Source: Caryophanales bacterium UBA1424
Lineage (GTDB): Bacteria > Bacillota_I > Bacilli_A > RFN20 > CAG-826
Assembly: GCA_002329705.1 (NCBI GenBank)
Contig: DCUC01000009.1
Location: 17,209 to 30,808 of the forward strand
Reading direction: 5' to 3'
DNA: 13,600 bases
In this document: one piece after another, positions 1 through 7,128 of the stretch
Layout: the number at the start of each line of letters is the position of its first letter
Position numbering within the stretch: the first letter of the stretch is position 1
Notes under the pieces: model-generated
Databases searched by the model: none
What the model was told of the DNA's origin: nothing
What the model saw: only the letters and a program-made list of their open reading frames with translations
Program-made: the position numbers and the translations under genes

Positions 1-1284
1 CTACCTTCTTCTTAAACCTTTGGGATAAAGGTTTTTAAGTTTGCCGTCGACGGCGCGGACAAAGCCGGCATTTAGACCCTGATAAGATACGAGGTGATAA
101 CCCGGTGACTTTTCGATATTTAGCATCTCGCCGGCGAGGTATTCACGAAATGAAACATCATCGAGGACAAGGCTTTGCGTAGCGCCAAGAAAACGAGCCA
201 GGTGGTGGTTTGGTTGGGGGTGTTTGCTTATCTCGTCAAAGCAGCGGACGCCATAGCGGAGGACATTTAAACCTTTGACGTCAAAGGGAAGAGAAAGAGA
301 ATATAGCGAATCATCAATCTCGAGGTTGTGGCGCTTTTCTAAACCGTATTGACGCACTAAGGCGAGGTATTTTCCGCGATAAGGGTTATTTCTTTGCTGG
401 CTGGCCCTCAGTTGGCCCGGCTTTTTAATAAGGGCCAGAAAATGACCTTCGCCGGTAAAAAGAGATGGTAAAAAATAGACGGGGCCATCGAGGTGACGGC
501 TGCTGTAGAGGCCTTGTTTGCCCGTGATCGATGCGAGATAGGCGTCGCTATTAGATAATAAGCAGGTGATGACATCCTCGTTTTCTTCTTTGCTAAAAGA
601 GCATGTCGAATAGGCGATTGTTCCGCCTGGTTTAAGCATCAGATAGGCTATATGAAGGAGTTCTATCTGCTTCTTCTGACAAGCCATAACTTTGTTATAC
701 GACCAGTCTTTGAGCATCTTCTCGTCTTTGCGAAACATTCCCGACCCGCTGCACGGAGCGTCGAGAATGATTTTGTCAAAGGCCGCAAGATAAGACTGAT
801 AGATGGTTTGAAAGTCGTTGTTGGTCACAACTACATTCCCGAGGCCGAGGCGTTCGACATTGCTCGACAAGATGAGGGCGCGGCTGTGCGAGATATCGTT
901 TGCCAGAATGATTCCGCCTTCGCCGAGAAGAAGGCTCGCCTGCATCGTTTTGCCGCCCGGGGCAGCGCACAGATCAAGGAGCGAATCTCCGGCCTTGATG
1001 TCGAGAAAGGAAACGACGCTCATGGCTGAGGGCTCCTGAAGATAATAGGCTCCTAAATCGTGCCAGAACAGCTTGCCGAAATCATATGTTTTCTGATCAT
1101 ATAAAAAACCGTTGCTGACCAGAGGATGATGGGATAGAAGTGGAAAGCGTGAATAAAATTCACGAATGTCTATTTTGTTCGTGTTGAGAAGCAAGCCGCG
1201 CGTTCGCTCATCGCTTAAGGAGCGCCGAATCTGAGCGGCGGTTTCCGGAGGGAAATTAGTGGCCAAATGCGTCCAAAAATCCAT
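1..1284 (-). CDS. rsmF: RsmF-type 16S rRNA (cytosine-C5) methyltransferase
   Basis: Predicted SAM-dependent RNA m5C methyltransferase of the RsmB/RsmF/NOP2 family, 427 aa, complete. Visible motifs: SAM-binding DLCAAPGGKT (residues 104-113), motif IV DAPCSGSGMFRKD with Cys178, and motif VI YSTCSF with Cys228. In this family the motif VI Cys attacks C6 of the target cytosine and the motif IV Cys helps release the enzyme. The C-terminus (about 390-427) has the RsmF-like pattern ending LKNLYPKGLRR, typical of the small RNA-binding domain that follows the catalytic domain. The ATG at 1284 has no convincing Shine-Dalgarno upstream, but the N-terminal fold starts there and no better start is seen. 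It is transcribed divergently from pdp. The exact modified base is inferred only from family resemblance; another rRNA or tRNA cytosine is possible. Confidence 0.9.
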   Translation of the reverse strand: MDFWTHLATNFPPETAAQIRRSLSDERTRGLLLNTNKIDIREFYSRFPLLSHHPLVSNGFLYDQKTYDFGKLFWHDLGAYYLQEPSAMSVVSFLDIKAGDSLLDLCAAPGGKTMQASLLLGEGGIILANDISHSRALILSSNVERLGLGNVVVTNNDFQTIYQSYLAAFDKIILDAPCSGSGMFRKDEKMLKDWSYNKVMACQKKQIELLHIAYLMLKPGGTIAYSTCSFSKEENEDVITCLLSNSDAYLASITGKQGLYSSRHLDGPVYFLPSLFTGEGHFLALIKKPGQLRASQQRNNPYRGKYLALVRQYGLEKRHNLEIDDSLYSLSLPFDVKGLNVLRYGVRCFDEISKHPQPNHHLARFLGATQSLVLDDVSFREYLAGEMLNIEKSPGYHLVSYQGLNAGFVRAVDGKLKNLYPKGLRRR

Positions 1285-1312
1285 GTTTTCAGTTTAACAA
1301 GGGCGCCGGTAA

Positions 1313-1334
1313 AAAGATATTAAAACATATCTTT
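1313..1334. repeat. 8-bp inverted repeat overlapping the pdp promoter
   Basis: AAAGATAT (1313-1320) and ATATCTTT (1327-1334) form a perfect dyad with a 6-bp spacer. It overlaps the putative -35 region of the pdp promoter and lies between the divergent rsmF and pdp genes, where an operator would be expected. It is A/T-rich and no regulator family is recognised. Confidence 0.45.
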
Positions 1335-1347
1335 GTCATGTTATACT
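1320..1347 (+). promoter_or_regulatory. putative promoter of pdp-dtd-mnmA
   Basis: Extended -10 TG-T-TATACT (1339-1347) with a weak -35 TTAAAA (1320-1325) at 16-bp spacing. It sits about 20 bp upstream of the GAGGT ribosome binding site (1355-1359) of pdp. Confidence 0.5.
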
Positions 1348-1367
1348 TAATAGCGAGGTAAAAACAT

Positions 1368-2669
1368 ATGAGAATGGTTGATATTATAGTGAAAAAAAGG
1401 GATGGCAAAATATTGACGAAAGAAGAAATTTCTTTTTTTGTTAAAGGCTATGTAAATGGTTCGATTCCCGATTATCAGGTGAGCGCTCTGGCGATGGCGA
1501 TTCTCTTTCGCGGCATGACCAAAGAAGAGATCACCGTCTTGACCGACTTGATGATGCACAGCGGCGATATCATCGACCTCAGTTCGATCAAAGGCGTCAA
1601 AGCCGATAAACATTCGACCGGCGGCGTCGGCGATAAAACGAGTCTGGTCTTAGGACCAATGGTTGCGGCCTGTGGCGTGAAAGTCGCCAAGATGAGCGGC
1701 CGTGGCCTCGGCCATACGGGTGGCACCCTCGATAAGATGGAAGCCATTCCCGGCATGAAAATCGCCATTCCTGAAGAGCAATTTATGCGCCAGGTCAACG
1801 AAGTCGGACTAGCCATTGTCGGCCAGACCGGACACCTCGTCCCGGCCGATAAGAAATTATATTCGCTTCGCGATGTCACCGGCACGGTCGAATCGATTCC
1901 GTTAATCGCCTCCTCGGTCATGTCGAAAAAACTCGCCAGCGGCAGCGACACGATTCTCCTCGATGTCAAATTCGGCAGCGGTGCTTTCATGAAAGATTTG
2001 CAAAGCGCCCGCGAATTAGCCCGGACGATGGTCGACATCGGCGACGGACTCAATCGCGATACGCGTGCCATTTTAACGGATATGGAGCAACCTCTCGGCC
2101 TCGCCGTCGGCAATGCCCTCGAAGTCAAAGAGGCGATTGCGACCTTACATGGCAAAGGGCCGCACGACCTAGTCGAATTATGCCTGGAAGCCGGCGCCAT
2201 CATGCTCGAGCAAGCTAAGGTTGTCAAAGACTTGAAGACGGGCCGTCAAATGCTGGAAAAAGCGATTGCCGACGGTTCGGCTTTTAATAAATTAAAAGAG
2301 ATGGTCAGAGCCCAGGGCGGCGATGTCTCGTTTATCGAAAACCCCGAAAAGTTTCCCCTCGCGCGACATATCGTTGAAATACGCGCCGAAGAAGAAGGTT
2401 ATGTGCGGCGCATTGAAGCTCTTGAAATCGGCGAATCCGCCATGCGTTTAGGCGCCGGGCGCGAAACTTATGATGATGTCATCGACATGTCAGCCGGAAT
2501 CGTCTTAGCTAAAAAAGTCGGCGATTTTGTTAAGGCAGGCGATGTTTTATGCGTCGTCCATACAAACAAAAATGACTTCGCTGCGATCTTAGAAGATATC
2601 CGCCAGGCTTTTAAACTATCGAAAGAAAAATTAGCCCCGCTACCTATAGTTCACGACTATATTAGATAA
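1368..2669 (+). CDS. pdp: pyrimidine-nucleoside phosphorylase
   Basis: Phosphorolyses uridine, deoxyuridine and thymidine to the free base plus (deoxy)ribose-1-phosphate in cytosolic nucleoside salvage. 433 aa, the usual length for the family. The phosphate-binding KHSTGGVGDK lies at 81-90 and the thymidine/pyrimidine phosphorylase signature SGRGLGHTGGTLDKME at 110-125. R168, S183 and K187 fall in YSLRDVTGTV and SSVMSKK, in the positions used for pyrimidine binding in Bacillus Pdp. The C-terminal alpha/beta domain with LGAGR is complete. I use the ATG at 1368 (GAGGT 9 bp upstream); a second ATG at 1374 is less well spaced. MRMVDII matches the usual Bacillota N-terminus. It is first gene of a likely operon with dtd and mnmA. 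Pdp is favoured over a strict thymidine phosphorylase (DeoA) by overall resemblance to the Bacillus enzyme, but sequence alone does not prove specificity. Confidence 0.95.
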   Translation: MRMVDIIVKKRDGKILTKEEISFFVKGYVNGSIPDYQVSALAMAILFRGMTKEEITVLTDLMMHSGDIIDLSSIKGVKADKHSTGGVGDKTSLVLGPMVAACGVKVAKMSGRGLGHTGGTLDKMEAIPGMKIAIPEEQFMRQVNEVGLAIVGQTGHLVPADKKLYSLRDVTGTVESIPLIASSVMSKKLASGSDTILLDVKFGSGAFMKDLQSARELARTMVDIGDGLNRDTRAILTDMEQPLGLAVGNALEVKEAIATLHGKGPHDLVELCLEAGAIMLEQAKVVKDLKTGRQMLEKAIADGSAFNKLKEMVRAQGGDVSFIENPEKFPLARHIVEIRAEEEGYVRRIEALEIGESAMRLGAGRETYDDVIDMSAGIVLAKKVGDFVKAGDVLCVVHTNKNDFAAILEDIRQAFKLSKEKLAPLPIVHDYIR

Positions 2670-2674
2670 ACGCT

Positions 2675-3130
2675 ATGCGCATCGTCTTACAAAATGTCAA
2701 AGAGAGCCACCTTTCGATTGCCAATCGCCTTTTTTGCTCGATTGGTCCGGGCTATGTTCTGCTCGTCGGCTTTTGCGAAGGTGATGATGAGCACCTCGCC
2801 ATTAAGATGGCCGAAAGAATTTTGAAGATGCGCGTTTTTCAAGACGAAAAAGGCAAGACTAATCTATCGATTATCGATATCGAAGGTTCTATTTTAGCCG
2901 TTCCTCAATTTACTTTGTATGCCGATTTAAGCGGCGGGCGCCGGCCTTCCTTTACAAAAGCTCTCGAGCCGAGGGCGGCCAAAGGCCTCTTCGACACTTT
3001 TGTCAAAGCGCTGAAGGATTCTTATCCCGATGTCGGCCAGGGCGTTTTTGGCGCTGACATGCAGGTCAATCTGACAAATGACGGACCGTTTACTTTAATT
3101 CTTGATTCCCGGGATTTGTTTCCATTATGA
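2675..3130 (+). CDS. dtd: D-aminoacyl-tRNA deacylase
   Basis: Homodimeric proofreading enzyme that hydrolyses D-amino acids (and mischarged glycine) from tRNA. 151 aa, full length for DTD. Both family active-site motifs are recognisable. The first is PQFTL at 77-81, where the usual motif is SQFTL, so the first residue is Pro instead of Ser. The second is the cross-subunit Gly-cisPro motif NDGPFT at 135-140. GRRPSF (88-93) and FGADMQVNL (125-133) also fit. The ATG is 5 bp after the pdp stop with no clear Shine-Dalgarno, so translation is probably coupled. Its stop overlaps the mnmA start (ATGA). The Ser-to-Pro change is the only oddity. Confidence 0.92.
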   Translation: MRIVLQNVKESHLSIANRLFCSIGPGYVLLVGFCEGDDEHLAIKMAERILKMRVFQDEKGKTNLSIIDIEGSILAVPQFTLYADLSGGRRPSFTKALEPRAAKGLFDTFVKALKDSYPDVGQGVFGADMQVNLTNDGPFTLILDSRDLFPL

Positions 3131-4263
3131 AAACGCGCGTCATGCTCGGCCTTTCCGGCGGCGTCGATTCAGCGGTGGCCGCCTACTTGCTCAAAGAGCA
3201 AGGATACGAAGTCGTCGCCTGCTTCATGCGCAACTGGGACGCGCTGGCCAATAACGACTACCTCGGCAATCCGACGGTTAATGATCAGCAGTGCCCGCAG
3301 GAGAGAGACTATGATGATGCTGCAAGCGTCGCCAAGGCGCTCGACATTCCTCTTTTGCGCATCGATTTTGTCAAAGAGTATTGGAATGACGTCTTTACTT
3401 ACTTTTTAGAAGAATACCGGGCCGGGCGCACTCCTAATCCTGATGTCTTCTGCAATAAATTCATTAAGTTTGATGCGTTTTATAAGTTCGCTCTTGAAAA
3501 CGACTGCTCATCGATTGCGATGGGTCATTACGCCAGGCGCGTCGAAAAGGATGGACACTATTTCCTATCTAAGGCCAAGGACCTCAATAAAGATCAAACC
3601 TATTTTCTTTCGCAGCTCAGCGAAGCGCAGATAAAAGCCTGTCTTTTTCCCTTGGGCGAGCTGAGCAAAGAAGAAGTGCGCCGCATCGCCGCAAAACTCG
3701 GCCTTTCGGTCGCTTTCAAAAAGGATTCGACCGGTATCTGCTTTATCGGCGAACGCCATTTTAAGGAGTTTTTACACAATTATCTTCCGGCCCAAAAAGG
3801 CGATATCGTTGATATATCAACGCGACAAATTATCGGATCGCATTCCGGGGCCATGTATTACACGATCGGCCAGCATCGCGGACTCGGCATCGGCGGCATT
3901 TCTAATCAGGAATCTGAAGGGTGGTTCGTCGTCAGCAAAGATGTCGAAAAGAACATCGTTTATGTCGCGAGTGGAAGTCAAAGCCAGTATTTATATTCTG
4001 ATTACTGCTTAGTTACTAAACTCAATCTCTTTCCGCATTACGATATCGATGGCAAGAAACTAAAGGCTAAATTTCGCTATCGCTCGCAAGATGCTGATGT
4101 CGCTATTCAAAGAATTGATGATGATACTTTAAAAGTCGTTTTTGCCAGCAAACAAAAAGCCATCGCGACAGGACAGGCAGCTGTCTTTTACGATGGCTCG
4201 TTAATGGTCGGCGGCGGTCTGATCAGCGAAGTTTACGCTGGCGATATCCGCATCGATAAATAA
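3127..4263 (+). CDS. mnmA: tRNA-specific 2-thiouridylase MnmA
   Basis: Installs 2-thio on U34 of Lys, Glu and Gln tRNAs, using ATP to adenylate C2 and sulfur relayed from a cysteine desulfurase. 378 aa, normal length. The PP-loop SGGVDS is at 10-15, FMRNWD at 33-38, the catalytic Cys109 in NPDVFCN, GHY at 133-135, and the second catalytic Cys205 in STGICFIGE. The C-terminal tRNA-binding and beta-barrel domains are present (YYTIGQHRGLGIGG, about 245-258). It starts inside the dtd stop (ATGA overlap, 4 bp). No cysteine desulfurase is seen next door. It converges with the ABC operon, with only 2 bp between the two stop codons. Confidence 0.97.
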   Translation: MKTRVMLGLSGGVDSAVAAYLLKEQGYEVVACFMRNWDALANNDYLGNPTVNDQQCPQERDYDDAASVAKALDIPLLRIDFVKEYWNDVFTYFLEEYRAGRTPNPDVFCNKFIKFDAFYKFALENDCSSIAMGHYARRVEKDGHYFLSKAKDLNKDQTYFLSQLSEAQIKACLFPLGELSKEEVRRIAAKLGLSVAFKKDSTGICFIGERHFKEFLHNYLPAQKGDIVDISTRQIIGSHSGAMYYTIGQHRGLGIGGISNQESEGWFVVSKDVEKNIVYVASGSQSQYLYSDYCLVTKLNLFPHYDIDGKKLKAKFRYRSQDADVAIQRIDDDTLKVVFASKQKAIATGQAAVFYDGSLMVGGGLISEVYAGDIRIDK

Positions 4264-4273
4264 AATTATTTAT
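4256..4273. repeat. A/T-only dyad between convergent stop codons
   Basis: ATAAATAA and TTATTTAT are perfect 8-bp arms around AA. The dyad spans the mnmA stop (4261-4263) and the stop of the opposing ABC ATPase gene (4266-4268). It is the only dyad at this convergent junction. Having no G or C and almost no loop, it is a poor intrinsic terminator, so its role is uncertain. Confidence 0.3.
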
Positions 4274-5066
4274 TTAGTATGACGGTGTCGGGTAAAACAT
4301 CCCCGGTTTTCTCGCTGAATTTTTTAATTAATTCCTCAACGGTCAGCTGGGCTTTTTCTTCATCGCGAGCATCGAAGATGATCTTGCCATCCGCCATCAT
4401 GATCAAGCGATTGCCGTAGCGGATGGCATCGCGCATGTTGTGGGTGACCATAATGGTCGTCAGGTGCGCTTTTTTGACGATGTCGTCGGTGATCTGCATG
4501 ACGATTTTGGCCGTCTCGGGATCGAGGGCGGCGGTGTGTTCGTCAAGGAGGAGGAGGCGCGGGCTGTTCATCGTCGCCATCGTCAGGGTAATCGACTGAC
4601 GCTGCCCGCCGGAGAGATTTTTCATTCTTTCACCAAGGCGCGTTTCAAGGCCGAGACCAAGCGGTTCAAGCATATTTCGAAAAGCTTCGCGCTGCTTCTT
4701 TTTTAGACCCCAGGCCAAGCCGGTGTTCTTGCCGCGGTGATTAGCCAAAAACATATTTTCTTCGACCATCATGTCGCCGATCGTCCCCAGCATCGGATCT
4801 TGAAAGACGCGGCCGATGAAGCGCGAGCGGCGGTGATTTTTTAAGGTGACGATATTTTCGTTATCGAGGAGAATCTGGCCTTCATCTGGTTCTATAGAAC
4901 CAGCGATAAGATTGAGTAAAGTCGATTTGCCCGATCCGTTCGAGCCGATGATGGTGATAAAATCACCTTCTTCGATGCGGAGACTTAAGTGATCGATGGC
5001 GTGTTTCTTGTTGGTTTCTTGCCCATCGAGGACGAAGGTTTTGTCAAGGTTGATGATGTCAAGCAT
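4266..5066 (-). CDS. ABC importer ATP-binding protein (TrpX-type system)
   Basis: Cytosolic ATPase that should power the importer made by the next two genes upstream. Numbered from the preferred start (266 aa): Walker A GSNGSGKS 41-48, Q-loop Gln89, signature LSGGQ 151-155, Walker B LLLLDE with Asp175-Glu176, D-loop ALDP, H-loop His209 (MVTHNM). All catalytic elements are present. Two ATGs are possible. The one at 5072 lies only 1 nt after AGGAGG (5074-5079), while the one at 5066 lies 7 nt after it and gives MLDIINLDKTF, so 5066 is chosen. From 5066 the gene overlaps the permease stop by 8 bp (ATGCTTGA). The DEHTAALDP sequence is the form seen in ATPases that accompany PF04392 substrate-binding proteins. 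The substrate is discussed under the leader. Confidence 0.93.
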   Translation of the reverse strand: MLDIINLDKTFVLDGQETNKKHAIDHLSLRIEEGDFITIIGSNGSGKSTLLNLIAGSIEPDEGQILLDNENIVTLKNHRRSRFIGRVFQDPMLGTIGDMMVEENMFLANHRGKNTGLAWGLKKKQREAFRNMLEPLGLGLETRLGERMKNLSGGQRQSITLTMATMNSPRLLLLDEHTAALDPETAKIVMQITDDIVKKAHLTTIMVTHNMRDAIRYGNRLIMMADGKIIFDARDEEKAQLTVEELIKKFSEKTGDVLPDTVILNK

Positions 5067-6015
5067 TGGCATTCCTCCTCGCCTTCATTTTCTTTTTCAA
5101 ATTCGCATAGTTCTTCTTAAAAAGCGGAATGCAGAGAATGAGGATGAAAAGGATGGCTTGAACGAGCTTAAGATAGCCGTTGTCGTTAAGAACGCGCATG
5201 GCCAGGTTGATGACGAGCTGATAGGCGAACGAACCGACGAAGACGCCGAGCAAAGAGACGGCGAAATTCGTCTTCTTAAAGAGCATGATCGCTTCGCCGA
5301 GGAGGATGCTCGCTAAAGCGATGACGATCGTCCCCTGACCAAATGTCGAGTTTGAAGTGAGCATGAACTGCGAGAAGAGCGAACCGCTCATCGCCACGAT
5401 GGCGTTGCTGATGACGAGGCCGAGGATGACGCGGCTGTCGGTGTTGATGCCCTGAGCCCGGCTCATGACTTTGTTTTTGCCGGTGGCCCGGACGGTGATG
5501 CCTAGTTCGGTGCCAAAAAACCAGTATAGTAAACCAATGATTACGGCGATGACAAGCACGCTTGCTAAGATGTAACCCCACTCGCCGAGAAAGCCGCGAA
5601 AGAAGGTGAAGATCGTATTCATCCGCATAACCGTCACCGAACCGACAAAATCGCCGGGTCGGCTATAGCTTTCAAAGGAATTGGTGATGCCGTTAATCAG
5701 CTGAGCTAAAGGAATGCACATGACCATCGTGATGATTCCCGAAAGAAGGGAAGGGATTTTCAGCTTGGTGTGCAGGACGCCGGTCAAAAGACCCATGATT
5801 CCGCCGGCGATGAAAGCGATGAGGACGGCCACGACGGGCGGTACGCCAAGAACGATCATGAGGACGGTGATGGCTCCGCCGAGGGGAAAGACGCCTTCGG
5901 CGCCTAAATCGGCGATGTCTAAAACGCGATAGGCAATATAGACACCGATGCCTAATAAGGCATAGATGAGGCCTAAGTTCAGCGAGTTAGTGAAAATGTT
6001 GTAGAAGATATTCAT
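5059..6015 (-). CDS. ABC importer permease (BPD_transp_2 family)
   Basis: Integral membrane subunit, 318 aa, of the PF02653 class that includes branched-chain amino acid, nucleoside and TrpY-type permeases. It is hydrophobic throughout, with about 8-9 membrane segments (for example around residues 10-30, 45-70, 90-110, 150-168, 200-222, 232-262 and 280-298). It ends in a basic tail KKKMKARRNANA, as expected for an inside C-terminus. The cytoplasmic stretch ELGITVRATGKNKVMSRAQG (about 170-189) carries the family's ATPase-coupling region. The gene is 7 bp after the lipoprotein stop, with AGGT ahead of its ATG, and overlaps the ATPase gene. It should form the channel for the solute bound by the lipoprotein. 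Confidence 0.92.
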   Translation of the reverse strand: MNIFYNIFTNSLNLGLIYALLGIGVYIAYRVLDIADLGAEGVFPLGGAITVLMIVLGVPPVVAVLIAFIAGGIMGLLTGVLHTKLKIPSLLSGIITMVMCIPLAQLINGITNSFESYSRPGDFVGSVTVMRMNTIFTFFRGFLGEWGYILASVLVIAVIIGLLYWFFGTELGITVRATGKNKVMSRAQGINTDSRVILGLVISNAIVAMSGSLFSQFMLTSNSTFGQGTIVIALASILLGEAIMLFKKTNFAVSLLGVFVGSFAYQLVINLAMRVLNDNGYLKLVQAILFILILCIPLFKKNYANLKKKMKARRNANA

Positions 6016-6022
6016 TTACCTG

Positions 6023-6991
6023 TTAATTATCGATGACTTCGTCAGCTTCCGCAAGCAGTTCTGCGGGAAAAGTTAAGCCGATTCCTTCGGCATTATCGAC
6101 ATGAAGGATAAGTGGCATGTCTTCGACGCGGCGAACGGGAAGTTCGGAAATGCTCTTGCCGCTTAAGAATTCGACAGCCATCACGCCGGTGATGCGGCCG
6201 AGATCAAAGTAGTTGATGCTCAAAGTGGCGACGGCTCCGAGTTCAAGGCAGGCTTCTTCGCCGGCGATGATCGGAAGATTAGCGGCATCGGCTTTGGCTT
6301 TGACGGTCGAGTAGGCCGAGACGAGAGTTGAGTCGGTCGGCGTGTACAGCCCATCAATTCCGGCTTCGATCAAAGTATCCATCGCGGCGGCGACCTGGTC
6401 GGTTGTCGTGAAGGTTTCAAAGACAAAATCGAGACCGAATTCGTCGGCGGCAGCGGCGGCAAGATCTTTCTGAATGACGGAATTGGTTTCAGTCGAGCAG
6501 TAGATCATGCCGATCTTGTCGATGCCGAGACCGAGTTTCGTAAACAGTTCAACTTGCTCGCGGACCGGATTCATGTCACTCGTGCCGGTGACGTTGTTGT
6601 CGGGTGCTTCATCATCGCTCATCAAGCCCGAGAAGACGGGATCGGTGACGGCGGTGAAAAAGATCGGGACATCATTGCCTTTGATGGCGCGGGCCGATAA
6701 GAGTCCGCTGGCGGCCGGCGTGGCGATGCCCAAGACGAGATCGCTCTCGCCGACGAGAGTGAGGCTCGAAGAAGCGACGAGGCTGCCATCCGCATTGGCG
6801 TCCTTAAGCGTTAACTTATAGTTAATTCCGGCATCATCAAGCGCTTTAATAAAACCTTCTTCCGCGGAATTAAGCGGGGCGATATTGATAAACTTGAGGA
6901 TTCCGATTTGCACGACATCGCCATCGCAGGCGGTGACGGCGACCATCGATGTAGCCGCGAGGGCGGCGAGTAGTAGGCGTTTCACTTTCAT
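6023..6991 (-). CDS. ABC importer substrate-binding lipoprotein (TrpX-like, PF04392)
   Basis: Extracellular, membrane-anchored solute receptor, 322 aa. The N-terminus is a lipoprotein signal: basic MKVKR, hydrophobic core, and lipobox VTAC with Cys22 as the lipidated residue. The mature part fits the ABC_sub_bind family: VQIGILKFINIAPLNSAEEG (27-46), the IATPAASG ligand loop, FFTAVTDPVFSGLM, NVTGTSD, IGMIYCSTETNS, then IIAGEEACLELGAVATLSI and FDLGRITG. Members of this family studied in Bacillota include the Trp-responsive TrpX. AGGAGAG (6998-7004) lies just ahead of the ATG. It is first gene of lipoprotein-permease-ATPase and lies directly after an attenuator terminator and a Tyr-rich leader peptide. 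I therefore infer an aromatic substrate, most likely tyrosine; the protein sequence alone does not show this. Confidence 0.92.
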   Translation of the reverse strand: MKVKRLLLAALAATSMVAVTACDGDVVQIGILKFINIAPLNSAEEGFIKALDDAGINYKLTLKDANADGSLVASSSLTLVGESDLVLGIATPAASGLLSARAIKGNDVPIFFTAVTDPVFSGLMSDDEAPDNNVTGTSDMNPVREQVELFTKLGLGIDKIGMIYCSTETNSVIQKDLAAAAADEFGLDFVFETFTTTDQVAAAMDTLIEAGIDGLYTPTDSTLVSAYSTVKAKADAANLPIIAGEEACLELGAVATLSINYFDLGRITGVMAVEFLSGKSISELPVRRVEDMPLILHVDNAEGIGLTFPAELLAEADEVIDN

Positions 6992-7009
6992 TTTTTTCTC
7001 TCCTTTATG

Positions 7010-7038
7010 AAATAAAACTCAGGTGGCAGGCACCTGAG
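7010..7038 (-). terminator. attenuator terminator of the ABC importer operon
   Basis: Read on the minus strand, CUCAGGUG (7038-7031), loop CCUGC, CACCUGAG (7025-7018), then UUUUAUUU. This is a perfect 8-bp GC-rich stem with a U-tract, placed before rather than after the operon, ending about 20 nt from the lipoprotein start codon. Its 5' arm can instead pair with an upstream copy of CACCUGA (7064-7058), so termination should be conditional. Confidence 0.8.
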
Positions 7039-7128
7039 CTTATGGTTTTATACTCTGTCAGGTGTCCACGATTGCTCGTTTTCCACCTTCTATTATCACC
7101 GATAATACTTAACGGGATTGGAAAACGA
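7010..7128 (-). promoter_or_regulatory. five-segment transcription attenuator (predicted Tyr-responsive)
   Basis: Segments in RNA order: A UCGUUUUCCA (7128-7119); B UGGAAAACGA (7085-7076) with AGGUG (7088-7084); C CACCUGA (7064-7058); D UCAGGUG (7037-7031); E CACCUGAG (7025-7018). A:B is a perfect 10-bp stem enclosing a 7-bp hairpin (7091-7107). B:C is an alternative hairpin, AGGUG/CACCU plus ACGA/UCGU around a GCAA tetraloop (7060-7088). C:D is a 7-bp antiterminator; D:E is the terminator. Thus A:B+C:D (read-through) competes with B:C+D:E (termination). Segment A is inside the last codons of the leader peptide, so ribosome position decides. I recognise no known riboswitch class here. Pairings are seen directly; function is inferred. 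Confidence 0.75.

Noticed and set aside
652..1039. Plus-strand open frames inside the methyltransferase gene
   Set aside because: They are antisense to the conserved catalytic motifs and show no recognisable protein or ribosome binding site.
1475..2227. 250-codon open frame on the minus strand inside pdp
   Set aside because: It lies fully antisense to a clearly conserved enzyme, has no family resemblance, and is explained by the codon bias of the sense gene.
4256..4273. Bidirectional intrinsic terminator between mnmA and the ABC operon
   Set aside because: The arms contain no G or C and the loop is too small, so it is listed only as a dyad.
7091..7103. GATAAT or TATTAT on the minus strand as the -10 box of the ABC promoter
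   Set aside because: No -35 element at suitable spacing, and it would remove segment A and the leader peptide from the transcript. The TATAAT at 7235-7240 has a 17-bp spaced -35.
7091..7107. Palindrome TATTATC-ACC-GATAATA as a Fur/PerR-type protein operator
   Set aside because: The half-sites have the opposite orientation to Fur boxes, and the site lies well downstream of the predicted promoter, nested inside the A:B stem of the attenuator. An RNA hairpin explains it better.
7010..7128. A known ligand-binding riboswitch upstream of the ABC operon
   Set aside because: I could not match conserved cores of purine, preQ1, TPP, SAM, glycine, lysine, fluoride, guanidine, ZTP or THF classes. The leader peptide gives a better account of how the switch is set, though a covariance-model search was not possible.
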